A DNA stretch of 14,451 bases, from NCBI GenBank assembly GCA_947168865.1, contig CAMVNN010000017.1:1-14451 (forward strand). The letters run 5' to 3'. The position numbers were made by a program, and so were the translations under genes. Positions 5,973 through 13,876 of this stretch are shown piece by piece. Under the pieces are notes generated by a model. That model ran no database searches, was not told the origin of the DNA, and saw only the letters and a list, made by a program, of their open reading frames with translations. Positions within the stretch are counted from its first letter, which is position 1; each line of letters opens with the position of its first letter. The stretch comes from an uncultured Bacillota bacterium. Lineage in GTDB: Bacteria; Bacillota_I; Bacilli_A; RF39; UBA660.

Positions 5973-5996
5973 AAAGATAATTATTATTATCTTTTT
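5973..5996 (+). terminator. Rho-independent terminator of the rhodanese gene
   Basis: AAAGATAAT (5973-5981) and ATTATCTTT (5986-5994) form a perfect 9-bp stem around TATT, starting directly behind the stop codon and running into a T-rich tract. Confidence 0.7.
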
Positions 5997-6019
5997 CTTT
6001 TATCTAAAAGGTAATTTCC

Positions 6020-6048
6020 TTGTATATTAATGTTAATTGTTATATAAT
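6020..6048 (+). promoter_or_regulatory. Promoter of the hydrolase-murF-ddl operon
   Basis: TTGTAT (6020-6025), 17 bases, then a perfect TATAAT (6043-6048). The predicted start near 6055 touches the Shine-Dalgarno GGTGAT (6056-6061). Confidence 0.7.
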
Positions 6049-6065
6049 AATTATTGGTGATAATC

Positions 6066-6794
6066 TTGCAGAAGACTATAAAAAATATAAGTGTTAATTA
6101 TGAACTTTATGGTGAAGGAAAAGATACAATAGTTTTATTGCACGGTTGGGGTCAGAATATTCAAATGATGAAACCAATTGGTGATAAAATGTGCTTTAAT
6201 CATCAAATTTTTATTGTTGATTTACCTGGCCATGGTGAAAGTGATGAACCAGATTTTGCATGGACACTATATGATTATGTTGAAATGCTAAAAGAATTAA
6301 TTGAATCATTGAAAATTAAAAATATAATTCTCATTGGACATTCTTTTGGTGGAAAAATAGCATTACTATATGCAAGTATGTATAAAGTTGAAAAAGTAGT
6401 TGTATTTGGTAGTCCATATAAGAGAAAAATCGAAAAGCCATCTTTGAAGTTGAAAACACTTAGAGCTTTAAAAAAGGTTCCAGGAATAAATAAATTAGAA
6501 GAATTTGCAAAAAAACACATTGGATCTACTGATTATAAGAATGCCTCTGGAGTTATGCGTGAAATACTTGTTAATCATGTTAATTTGGACATAACTGAAG
6601 AAGTCAAAAAAATAAAAGTTCCTTTGCTTATTATATGGGGAACTAATGATCAAGCAGTTCCAGTTGAAGATGCCTATGAACTTGAAAAACTAGTTCCGGG
6701 TGCAGGACTTGTTACTTATCCAAATTGTACACATTATGCTTATTTAGAAAACTTAGGTCAGACAATAAATGTTTTAAAGAGTTTTCTTGATTAG
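6066..6794 (+). CDS. Alpha/beta hydrolase (242 aa)
   Basis: A cytoplasmic alpha/beta-hydrolase fold enzyme, probably an esterase or similar. The substrate cannot be told. Motifs are complete: oxyanion-hole HGWG (26-29), DLPGHGESD (52-60), nucleophile elbow GHSFGG with Ser93, acid Asp195 in WGTNDQAVP, and His223 in NCTHYAYLE. The likely start is TTG 6066, four bases behind GGTGAT (6056-6061), following the spacing seen in the neighbouring genes. A TTG at 6054 in the same frame would place the start inside the Shine-Dalgarno and is less likely. The stop TAG overlaps the GGAGG of the next gene, so it is cotranscribed with the MurF-like ligase and ddl. A role in cell-envelope metabolism is inference from this. 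Confidence 0.85.
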   Translation: MQKTIKNISVNYELYGEGKDTIVLLHGWGQNIQMMKPIGDKMCFNHQIFIVDLPGHGESDEPDFAWTLYDYVEMLKELIESLKIKNIILIGHSFGGKIALLYASMYKVEKVVVFGSPYKRKIEKPSLKLKTLRALKKVPGINKLEEFAKKHIGSTDYKNASGVMREILVNHVNLDITEEVKKIKVPLLIIWGTNDQAVPVEDAYELEKLVPGAGLVTYPNCTHYAYLENLGQTINVLKSFLD

Positions 6795-6802
6795 GAGGTT
6801 TT

Positions 6803-8395
6803 ATGAAACAAGAATTTATTTTTTCACTTATTACATTTTTGATATTTGGAATTTTAAAGACGAGAAAAAGCTTTCACATGCTTCAACAGAATTGGTATGA
6901 TAAAAGCTTTAGATATTTGAAATGGTGTTTTAGAAATGTTAAAAAGTCATTTTTAGCAGTTGACATTTTGGTAATTCCACTTATAATCGCTTGTTATTTC
7001 TTAAAAGTTGAATATATCTATTACATAATTGCAATTGCTTATATTTTTGTTACATATGTTTATTTTAAAATCACTAAAGGTGAGCAAGTAAAAAAGCCTC
7101 TTGCTTTTACGGCAAGATTAAAAAGATTGTCTGTTACAATGTTAATTATATATGCTATTCCAATAGCAATAATATTAAAGAAATTTAATATTGAACATAT
7201 ATATTTATACTATTTGATATTAATAATTATGATGTGGTTAGACTTTATTATTGTTGCTATTGCCAATAGAATAAATATGCCAGTTGAGAAGATGGTTTAC
7301 TATCATTTTTTGAGACAAGCCAAAGCTAAAATAGCTAGTATGCCAAATATGAAAAGAATAGGTATTACCGGTAGTTATGGAAAAACGACTAGTAAAAATG
7401 TCTTAAATGATATATTGTCAACGTCATTTAATACGACTCCAACCCCTTTAAATTACAATACGACTTACGGAGTAATTAATGCAATCAATAATTATTTAGA
7501 TAAATTCTCAGACATTTTTATTGTTGAAATGGGAACATTAAAAAGAGGAGATATAAAAAAAATAGCTAATATTGCTAAACCAGAATATGGAATTTTGACA
7601 AAAATAGGTGTTGCACATTTAGAAACACTTGGTAGTCAAGAAAATATCCAAAAAGAAAAATTTTCATTAATTGAATCATTACCAGAATATGGTGTAGCTA
7701 TTCTTAATCGTGATGATGAATTACAAGTTAATTATAATTTAAAAAACAAATGTAAAGTAATATGGATTGGTATTGATAATGATGCTGATGTAATGGCTAA
7801 AAACATTAAACTTTCACACGAAGGAAGCACATTTGATTGTGTAATTAAAGGCAATCCAAAAGTATATCATTTTCAAACAAAATTACTTGGAAAAACTAAT
7901 ATTTATAATGTTTTAGCAGGTATTGCTTTGGGACTTGAATTTGGTATTAAAGATGAAAAATTGGAGATGGCGGTTAGAAGAGTAAAACCTACTGAACATC
8001 GCTTAGAGTTAAAAAAATATCGTGATTTATTCATCATTGATGATGCTTATAATTCAAATCCAGTTGGTTCTAAAATGGCTTGTGAAGTTTTAGGCTTAAT
8101 GCCAGGAAAGAAGATAATGGTTACTCCTGGAATGATTGATTTAGGTGATAAGCAGGATGAATTAAATGAAAAATTTGGAGAATATATAGCCGAAGTAGCT
8201 GATGATGTAATATTAGTAGGTGAACATCAGACTAAACCTATTTATAAAGGTTTAATGAATAAAAAATTTAAAGAAAAAAATATACACGTGATTAATGATG
8301 TTAAGGAAGCATTTCCATTAGCAATTAAGTTGAAAGAAAAAGATACTTATGTTCTTTTAGAAAATGACTTACCAGATATCTTTAATGAGAAGTAG
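6803..8395 (+). CDS. MurF-like Mur ligase with a multi-pass membrane N-terminus (530 aa)
   Basis: Probably UDP-N-acetylmuramoyl-tripeptide--D-alanyl-D-alanine ligase, the last cytoplasmic step of peptidoglycan precursor synthesis. Residues 1-160 contain about five membrane helices (near 5-18, 51-67, 71-89, 110-125, 133-154) in place of the usual soluble MurF N-terminal domain. The Mur ligase core follows: ATP loop GITGSYGKTT (187-196), EMGTLKRGDI, a TKIGVAHLETLGS segment typical of MurF, NRDD, GKTNIYNVLAG, and the C-terminal domain with HRLELKKY, DDAYNSNP and TPGMIDLG. The gene directly downstream makes D-Ala-D-Ala, the substrate of MurF, which supports the call. GGAGG lies 4 bases before ATG and overlaps the preceding stop. 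A different Mur-type ligase of the envelope cannot be excluded. Confidence 0.8.
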   Translation: MKQEFIFSLITFLIFGILKTRKSFHMLQQNWYDKSFRYLKWCFRNVKKSFLAVDILVIPLIIACYFLKVEYIYYIIAIAYIFVTYVYFKITKGEQVKKPLAFTARLKRLSVTMLIIYAIPIAIILKKFNIEHIYLYYLILIIMMWLDFIIVAIANRINMPVEKMVYYHFLRQAKAKIASMPNMKRIGITGSYGKTTSKNVLNDILSTSFNTTPTPLNYNTTYGVINAINNYLDKFSDIFIVEMGTLKRGDIKKIANIAKPEYGILTKIGVAHLETLGSQENIQKEKFSLIESLPEYGVAILNRDDELQVNYNLKNKCKVIWIGIDNDADVMAKNIKLSHEGSTFDCVIKGNPKVYHFQTKLLGKTNIYNVLAGIALGLEFGIKDEKLEMAVRRVKPTEHRLELKKYRDLFIIDDAYNSNPVGSKMACEVLGLMPGKKIMVTPGMIDLGDKQDELNEKFGEYIAEVADDVILVGEHQTKPIYKGLMNKKFKEKNIHVINDVKEAFPLAIKLKEKDTYVLLENDLPDIFNEK

Positions 8396-8404
8396 GAGGA
8401 TTTT

Positions 8405-9586
8405 ATGAAAATAAAAGTAGGTGTAATTTTTGGTGGCGAATCAGTTGAACATGAAGTAAGTATTATTTCAGCAATTCAAGCCATGAAAAATATTAATGAA
8501 GAAAAATATGAAGTGATTCCAATTTATATCGCGAAAGATCAAACTTGGTATACAGGAAGTATGTTAAGAGAAATTGATATCTATCGTGATTTAGATTTAC
8601 TTAAGAGATTTGCTAAAAAAGTAGTTTTGGTAAAAAGTGAAAATAGATTTTTCTTAATGAAAACAAATGGTGTTTTCAGAAAAGAAGTAACTGATATCGA
8701 TGTTATTTTACCAATTGTTCATGGCCATGGAGTAGAAGACGGCTCACTTCAAGGATTTTTAGAAACTTTAAAAATTCCTTATGTTGGATCTAATGTTTTG
8801 GGTTCTGCCTTAGGTCAAGATAAAGTTGTCATGAAGCAGGTAATGAAAGAGGAAAATATTCCTTGTGTTGACTATGTTTGGTTTTATGATACAGAGTATC
8901 AATTAAATGCAGATGAAATTTTGAAAAAAATTAAAAAACTAGGTTATCCTGTTGTTGTCAAACCAGCAACACTTGGTAGTAGTGTTGGAATCTCTTTTGT
9001 TAAACGCGAAGAAGATTTGGATGAATCAATTAATGAAGCTATTACTTACGATTCTAAAATTGTTGTTGAAAAGGCAGTTGAAAATCTTGTTGAAGTTAAT
9101 GCCAGTGTAATTGGTAATTATGAATCTCAAGAAGTAAGTGTTTTAGAAGAAGTAATGGGTGTTGATGAATTCTTAAGTTATCGTGATAAATACCTAGGTG
9201 GTGGCAAAAAGACTGGTTCAAAAGGAATGGCTTCAACTAATCGTATTGTTCCTGCTCGTTTAGATGAAAAGATGACAAAAGAAGTTCAAGAATTAGCTAA
9301 AGAAGTATTTAAAGTACTTAATTTCAATGGAGTTTGTAGAATTGACTTTTTGATTGATAAGAAAACAAAGAAAATTTATGTTAATGAACCAAATACAATT
9401 CCAGGATCGCTTTCATTCTATCTATGGGATAAATGTGATAAACCATATTGTGATCTATTAGATGAAATCATTTCACTAGGCTTAAGAAGATATAAAGCTG
9501 AAAGTAAAAAAGTACGCTCATTTGAAACTAATATTCTAAGTAATTATGGTGGAGTTAAAGGTGTCAAAGGAAGCAAAAAGATTTAA
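8405..9586 (+). CDS. ddl: D-alanine--D-alanine ligase (393 aa)
   Basis: Ddl joins two D-alanines with ATP to make the dipeptide used by MurF, in the cytoplasm. Seen motifs are GGESVEHEVS with Glu15, VHGHGVEDGS (105-114), VKPATLGSSVGIS (185-197), the omega-loop region FLSYRDKY (256-263) with Tyr and Lys as expected for a D-Ala:D-Ala enzyme, metal ligands D314, E328 and N330 in NEPNT, and PGS. The usual NEINT is NEPNT here, and a Gly/Lys-rich stretch (GGGKKTGSKG, 265-274) follows the omega loop. At 393 residues it is longer than the short Ddl enzymes, with a basic tail after residue 360. GGAGG 5 bases upstream overlaps the preceding stop. It is the last gene of its operon. Confidence 0.92.
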   Translation: MKIKVGVIFGGESVEHEVSIISAIQAMKNINEEKYEVIPIYIAKDQTWYTGSMLREIDIYRDLDLLKRFAKKVVLVKSENRFFLMKTNGVFRKEVTDIDVILPIVHGHGVEDGSLQGFLETLKIPYVGSNVLGSALGQDKVVMKQVMKEENIPCVDYVWFYDTEYQLNADEILKKIKKLGYPVVVKPATLGSSVGISFVKREEDLDESINEAITYDSKIVVEKAVENLVEVNASVIGNYESQEVSVLEEVMGVDEFLSYRDKYLGGGKKTGSKGMASTNRIVPARLDEKMTKEVQELAKEVFKVLNFNGVCRIDFLIDKKTKKIYVNEPNTIPGSLSFYLWDKCDKPYCDLLDEIISLGLRRYKAESKKVRSFETNILSNYGGVKGVKGSKKI

Positions 9587-9592
9587 GAGTAA

Positions 9593-9616
9593 TCAATCAT
9601 TAAGAAGTATGATTGA
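9593..9616. repeat. Inverted repeat behind ddl
   Basis: TCAATCAT (9593-9600) and ATGATTGA (9609-9616) form a perfect 8-bp hairpin with an 8-base loop between the ddl stop and the terminator. It has no T-run on the plus strand and may protect the mRNA 3' end. Confidence 0.4.
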
Positions 9617-9625
9617 AATAAAAAA

Positions 9626-9651
9626 AGAGAAGAAGCTTTAGCTTCTTTTTT
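9626..9651 (+). terminator. Rho-independent terminator of the murF-ddl operon
   Basis: AGAAGC (9631-9636) pairs with GCTTCT (9641-9646) around TTTA. The stem extends outwards through A-T and G-T pairs to 9626/9651 and ends in a T-run (9646-9651). Confidence 0.85.
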
Positions 9652-9652
9652 A

Positions 9653-9681
9653 TTGCCAAAAACTATGTATTATATTATAAT
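9653..9681 (+). promoter_or_regulatory. Promoter of the O-acylation-type operon
   Basis: TTGCCA (9653-9658), 17 bases, TATAAT (9676-9681). The -35 starts one base after the preceding terminator. GGTGA (9689-9693) follows 7 bases behind the -10. Confidence 0.75.
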
Positions 9682-9706
9682 TATTATTGGTGAATGAAGA
9701 ATTATT

Positions 9707-10906
9707 ATGAATAAAGCAAACAAGAAATTGGTAATAATAATTATTTTTTTATTGTTTATTATAGCTGGTTTAATAACACTCTATTATTCAACTGGTTTTG
9801 ATGGAAAAACAGAAGTTGAAATTAATGTTAATGAAGAATTCAAAAGTGAAATGAAGGCTAAGTCACTTTTTCATGATGTTACTAATGAATTAGTAATTGA
9901 AAATAGACCAGATACTTCTAAAGTTGGAGATTATAAAGTGACTTATTCATATATTTTTTTAGGCCTCAAGAAGAAAAAAGACGTTCTCGTTCATGTTGTT
10001 GATAAAGAATCACCTGTAATAACTTTAAAAGGAGAAGAAAAAGTAGAAATTTATTTAAACGATGATTTCGAAGATCCTGGATATGAAGTAAGTGATAATT
10101 ATGATGATAATATTGATGTTATTATTGATGGTGTAGTAGATAATACTAAAATAGGTGATTACTTTTTAGTTTATAAGGCGGAAGACTCAAGTCATAATAA
10201 AGCTACAGAAGTTGTTAGAAAAATAACTGTATCAAGAGTTTCACCACTTGTGATGAATTTGAAGGAATTCAGTTTAAATGATTATTTTGAGGATGTTATT
10301 TTAAAAGAAACACCTAAAGTAGATTATATGAATGACCTAGTTTTTGCAGGTGACTCAGTCATGTGGAAATTAGGAACATTCGGGGTTTTTTCAAGTTCTA
10401 GAGTATGGGCTAAACCTTGTGAAGGGCCATTTAATTTTGATACTCAGAAAGTCGTATATAAAAATGTACAATCAGATTATACCCTAGCTGAAATGATTAA
10501 GAGTAAAAAGCCAAAATATCTAGTTTTACATATGGGCGTGTGTGATTCAAATGCCAATGATGGTGAAACATTTGCTGCATCATATGGTAAAGCTATTGAT
10601 TATATTAGAGAAGTAAGTCCAGATACTAAGCTTATGATAATGTCATTAGTTCCTCAAACAAAAGAATATCTAAGCTGGATTCCAAGAAGAAATAATGCTA
10701 TACTAAATAAGTACAATTATTATTTGGCCTCTTTATGTGAAGACAAAAAAGTACCTTTCTTAAATGTGGCTGAAGTTTTAAAAAATAGTGAGGGATTAGC
10801 AAATAAAGATTTATATTTTGGTGATGGATATCATCCAAATGTTACCGGAATGAAGAAAATAATTGAATATGTAAGAACTCACGGATATGTAGAAGTAGGA
10901 GATTAA
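9707..10906 (+). CDS. Membrane-anchored SGNH hydrolase with Ig-like domains (399 aa)
   Basis: One N-terminal membrane helix (about 8-27) anchors an extracytoplasmic protein. Two Ig-like, beta-rich domains follow (about 35-98 and 102-176). The second has the DUF5011-type pattern SPVITLKG ... DPGYEVSDNYDDNI ... VYKAEDSSHNKA. Residues about 209-390 are an SGNH/GDSL-type hydrolase: AGDSVMW with Ser217, HMGVCDSN at the GxND block, and GDGYHPN with Asp373 and His376. The Asn of GxND is Cys279 here. It heads an operon with an MBOAT acyltransferase and a DHHW protein, so it probably adds or removes acyl (acetyl) groups on a surface polymer. The start at ATG 9707 has only a weak GAAGA nearby. A six-codon frame at 9694 behind GGTGA overlaps it. 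Confidence 0.8.
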   Translation: MNKANKKLVIIIIFLLFIIAGLITLYYSTGFDGKTEVEINVNEEFKSEMKAKSLFHDVTNELVIENRPDTSKVGDYKVTYSYIFLGLKKKKDVLVHVVDKESPVITLKGEEKVEIYLNDDFEDPGYEVSDNYDDNIDVIIDGVVDNTKIGDYFLVYKAEDSSHNKATEVVRKITVSRVSPLVMNLKEFSLNDYFEDVILKETPKVDYMNDLVFAGDSVMWKLGTFGVFSSSRVWAKPCEGPFNFDTQKVVYKNVQSDYTLAEMIKSKKPKYLVLHMGVCDSNANDGETFAASYGKAIDYIREVSPDTKLMIMSLVPQTKEYLSWIPRRNNAILNKYNYYLASLCEDKKVPFLNVAEVLKNSEGLANKDLYFGDGYHPNVTGMKKIIEYVRTHGYVEVGD

Positions 10907-11365
10907 ATGAAGAAGTTTTTAGTTATATTAATGTGTTTATTTTTAATTACAGGTTGTGAAGAAAAAGAAAATGAAAAGGTAGAAATAGATACTCAGAAAG
11001 TTACAACTGAATTAAAAAGTTTTAGTTACTTTAAAGATGATAAAAGTATCAATGATGAAGACTTAATTGCAGGTTATGGAATTGACACTAAAATCATCTC
11101 AGAATATGCCATTTATATTTCGTCGGCAGTAAGTAATCCGAGTATGTATATCGTTGCTAAACCAGTTGAAGGTAAAATGAGTGTTTTAAAGTTTCAAATA
11201 AAAGATATGTTTTCAAAATATGAGAGCAGTTATGCTGGATATTATCCAGAATCTGTTTCAATGATTCAAAATCGTTTAGAAAAAGAATATAATGGATATT
11301 TAATCTATATTGTTTCAGATGACAATGAGACAGTTTACAATAAAATATTAGAATGTAAAAAATAA
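10907..11365 (+). CDS. DUF4358-like lipoprotein (152 aa)
   Basis: A signal peptide with lipobox ITGC (Cys17) predicts a lipid-anchored protein on the outer side of the membrane. The mature part contains YGIDTKIISEYAIYIS (58-73) and, near the end, YLIYIVSDD. I associate these with the DUF4358 family of Firmicutes lipoproteins, whose function is unknown to me. The start codon follows the SGNH gene stop with no gap (TAA then ATG) and AGGAG lies 5 bases upstream, so expression is coupled. The position between an SGNH hydrolase and an MBOAT protein suggests an accessory role in polymer acylation, which is inference. Confidence 0.7.
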   Translation: MKKFLVILMCLFLITGCEEKENEKVEIDTQKVTTELKSFSYFKDDKSINDEDLIAGYGIDTKIISEYAIYISSAVSNPSMYIVAKPVEGKMSVLKFQIKDMFSKYESSYAGYYPESVSMIQNRLEKEYNGYLIYIVSDDNETVYNKILECKK

Positions 11366-11366
11366 T

Positions 11367-12728
11367 ATGGTTTTTAGTAGTATTCTATTTATATTCTTTT
11401 TTTTACCTTTATTTTTAATAACATATTTTTTACTACCAAAAAAATTTCAAAACACAGTTTTACTAGTATTTAGTTTAATATTCTATGCATGGGGAGAACC
11501 AATATATGTTCTACTTATGATATTTTCAGCATTTATTAATTATATATTCTCAATTTTAATATCTAAAAAGAGTAAAAAATTATATTTAGTAATATGTATA
11601 ATTATAAATATATTGATTTTAGGAATATTTAAATATGCTGATTTTATTATTGATAATATCAATTTAATTTTAAAAACAAATTTAAAAATGCTGAATTTAA
11701 GTCTACCAATTGGAATTAGTTTTTTCACTTTTCAGGCAATGACTTATACTATAGATGTCTATAGAAAAAAAGTACCTGTTCAGAAAAATTATTTTAAACT
11801 CTTAACTTATATTTGTATGTTTCCTCAGTTAATTGCGGGACCTATTGTCAGATATGAAGATGTTGCTAAAGAACTTGACAATCGTGAGACCAATTTTAAA
11901 AAATTTTCAGGGGGAATGTATCGTTTTTTAACAGGACTTTACAAGAAAGTTTTGCTTGCTAATGTTATTGGAATGCTTTGGGATAAAATAAGCATCATGA
12001 GTAATTTTTCAACTATGACTGCTTGGCTTGGTGCTTTAGCATTTGCACTTCAGATTTATTTTGATTTTTCTGGATATTCTGATATGGCAATTGGACTTGG
12101 AAAGATGATTGGATTTAATTATCTTGAAAACTTCAAATATCCTTATATTGCAACAACAATAACAGATTTTTGGCGTAGATGGCACATTAGCTTAGGAACT
12201 TTTTTCAGAGATTATCTTTATATTCCTCTAGGTGGAAATAAGGTAAGAAAATGGAAACACATAAGAAACATTTTAATTGTCTGGGCTTTAACAGGACTAT
12301 GGCATGGTGCAAGCTATAACTTCATTTTATGGGGACTATATTATGGCATAATTTTAATAATTGAAAAATATGTGTTTAAAAACAATCAAAAAAAGTGGCC
12401 AAAAGCACTAGCACATATCTATTCATTATTCTTAATATTAGTAGGTTGGATTATATTTGCAATTGATTCACCAAGTAAATTAGTCAGTTATTTAAAAACG
12501 ATGTTTTTATTTGGTGGTAGTAAATTTATAGATGGTACTTTTGTTTATTTACTTAAAAATTATGCTTTGATATTAATACTTGGAATACTATTTTCAATAC
12601 CATTTAAAATATCAAATGGTAAGATAATCAAAATAATTAAAACAATTATTTATATAATACTATTTGTTGTAACAATAGCCTTAATCGTAAGTGATACTTA
12701 TAATCCATTCATTTATTTTAGATTCTAG
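11367..12728 (+). CDS. MBOAT family O-acyltransferase (453 aa)
   Basis: An integral membrane acyltransferase of the AlgI/PatB/DltB type that passes an acyl group, usually acetyl, across the membrane for transfer to a surface polymer. The N-terminus (MVFSSILFIFFFLPL ... PKKFQN ... FYAWGEP) is typical of AlgI-like proteins. About ten hydrophobic segments are visible. The core DFWRRWHISLGTFFRDYLYIPLGG (267-290) contains His273, and TGLWHG (309-314) contains the catalytic-type His313. Length is normal. It starts one base after the preceding stop with no good Shine-Dalgarno, so it probably depends on translational coupling. Downstream it is paired with a DHHW protein, the usual partner. The polymer that is modified is not known. 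DltB is unlikely because dltA, dltC and dltD are absent. Confidence 0.92.
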   Translation: MVFSSILFIFFFLPLFLITYFLLPKKFQNTVLLVFSLIFYAWGEPIYVLLMIFSAFINYIFSILISKKSKKLYLVICIIINILILGIFKYADFIIDNINLILKTNLKMLNLSLPIGISFFTFQAMTYTIDVYRKKVPVQKNYFKLLTYICMFPQLIAGPIVRYEDVAKELDNRETNFKKFSGGMYRFLTGLYKKVLLANVIGMLWDKISIMSNFSTMTAWLGALAFALQIYFDFSGYSDMAIGLGKMIGFNYLENFKYPYIATTITDFWRRWHISLGTFFRDYLYIPLGGNKVRKWKHIRNILIVWALTGLWHGASYNFILWGLYYGIILIIEKYVFKNNQKKWPKALAHIYSLFLILVGWIIFAIDSPSKLVSYLKTMFLFGGSKFIDGTFVYLLKNYALILILGILFSIPFKISNGKIIKIIKTIIYIILFVVTIALIVSDTYNPFIYFRF

Positions 12729-12736
12729 GGGGAATT

Positions 12737-13831
12737 ATGAGAAAATTAACTATTATTATTTCTTTAATTGTCATTAGTTTTTCAATTCTTTTCTTGATAT
12801 TACCAAAGGAAAAATTTTCTAGTCTTGAAAATCGAACTTTAACTTTAAAACCGACATTTAAAGTTGAGGACGTCATAAGTGGAAAATATATGAATAATAT
12901 TGAAAATTATATTTCAGATCATTTTCCATTTAAAAGTATTTTCTTATATCTAAAAACTTCATTTTTTAAAGCAATCGGCTTTGAAGAAGAAAATGATGTC
13001 TACTTTGGTAAAGATAGTTATTTAATAGAAAATTACTCTGAAATTGATTATAAAGAAGATTTAGTTGAAACATTAAAAACTTTTAAAAATAATACAAATG
13101 CTAATATTAAATTTATGATAATTCCTACTAAGATAATGGTTTATAAAGATAAATTACCAAAATATAGTAGATTTGTTGATCAAGCAAAAGAAATTGAATA
13201 TATATATAAACATGCTGATATTGATTCTATTAATCTTTTGACTGAATTTCAAAAAGAAAAAGGGAATCATCAATTATTCTATAAAACTGATCATCATTGG
13301 ACTAGTATAGGTGCTTATTTTGGTTACAAGGTTTATAGAGAATCAAATAATCTTGGATATCTTGATTTAAAAAAATTGAAATTAAAAGAAGTAACAGATA
13401 GTTTCCTTGGTAGTACTTATTCTAAAGTAACAAATTATAATCAAGAAACAGATAGTATTTCAATATTTAAATTTATAAATGATTTAGAAGTTGAATATAA
13501 TGATTTAAATTTAAAAACAAAAAGTTTATATAATTTTGATTATTTAAATAAAAAGGACAAATATTCCTTATTTTTAAACAATAATCATGATTTAATAAAA
13601 ATAACAAACAATGATATTAAAAATGGCAAATTATTAGTTATTAAAGATTCATTTGCAAATAGTATGGTTCCACTTTTAATAAATCATTATCATGAAATTG
13701 ATGTTATTGATCCAAGATATTATAAGCGAAGTATTTCTAAATATATAAGTGATAACAAAATTAAAGATGTTTTGATCATTTATAACTATGGAACACTCGC
13801 GACAGATAAAAACATTTTAAGTATAAGATGA
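12737..13831 (+). CDS. DHHW/AlgJ-like SGNH-fold protein (364 aa)
   Basis: An N-terminal membrane helix (about 5-22) anchors an extracytoplasmic domain. ENRTLTLKPTF followed by a conserved region near 50-65 is typical of DHHW proteins. The name-giving motif is TDHHWTSIGAYFGYK (184-198), and a GDS-like block is at VIKDSFANS (301-309) with Ser305. In alginate and peptidoglycan acetylation systems such proteins (AlgJ, AlgX, PatB-like) take the acyl group delivered by the MBOAT protein and place it on the polymer. AGGGGG (12727-12732) lies 4 bases before ATG and overlaps the MBOAT stop. It is the last gene of the operon and ends with the only TGA stop in the window, inside the terminator. Confidence 0.85.
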   Translation: MRKLTIIISLIVISFSILFLILPKEKFSSLENRTLTLKPTFKVEDVISGKYMNNIENYISDHFPFKSIFLYLKTSFFKAIGFEEENDVYFGKDSYLIENYSEIDYKEDLVETLKTFKNNTNANIKFMIIPTKIMVYKDKLPKYSRFVDQAKEIEYIYKHADIDSINLLTEFQKEKGNHQLFYKTDHHWTSIGAYFGYKVYRESNNLGYLDLKKLKLKEVTDSFLGSTYSKVTNYNQETDSISIFKFINDLEVEYNDLNLKTKSLYNFDYLNKKDKYSLFLNNNHDLIKITNNDIKNGKLLVIKDSFANSMVPLLINHYHEIDVIDPRYYKRSISKYISDNKIKDVLIIYNYGTLATDKNILSIR

Positions 13832-13853
13832 TAGCTTTAAAAGCTATCTTTTT
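13830..13853 (+). terminator. Rho-independent terminator of the O-acylation-type operon
   Basis: GATAGCTT (13830-13837) pairs with AAGCTATC (13841-13848) around TAA, followed by five T. The stop codon TGA (13829-13831) overlaps the first arm. Confidence 0.8.
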
Positions 13854-13864
13854 AATGGGAAAAA

Positions 13865-13873
13865 TGATATAAT
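13865..13873 (+). promoter_or_regulatory. Extended -10 promoter of ligA
   Basis: TG (13865-13866), A, TATAAT (13868-13873), 12 bases after the terminator. AGGTGAG starts 5 bases later (13879), so the predicted start lies at the Shine-Dalgarno and the leader is about 10 nt. Confidence 0.6.
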
Positions 13874-13876
13874 TGA

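Noticed and set aside
11367..13831. Teichoic acid D-alanylation (dlt) operon, because of the MBOAT gene
   Set aside because: No dltA, dltC or dltD homologue is present. The DHHW partner and the MVFSS/AWGEP-type N-terminus point to an AlgI-like O-acylation system.
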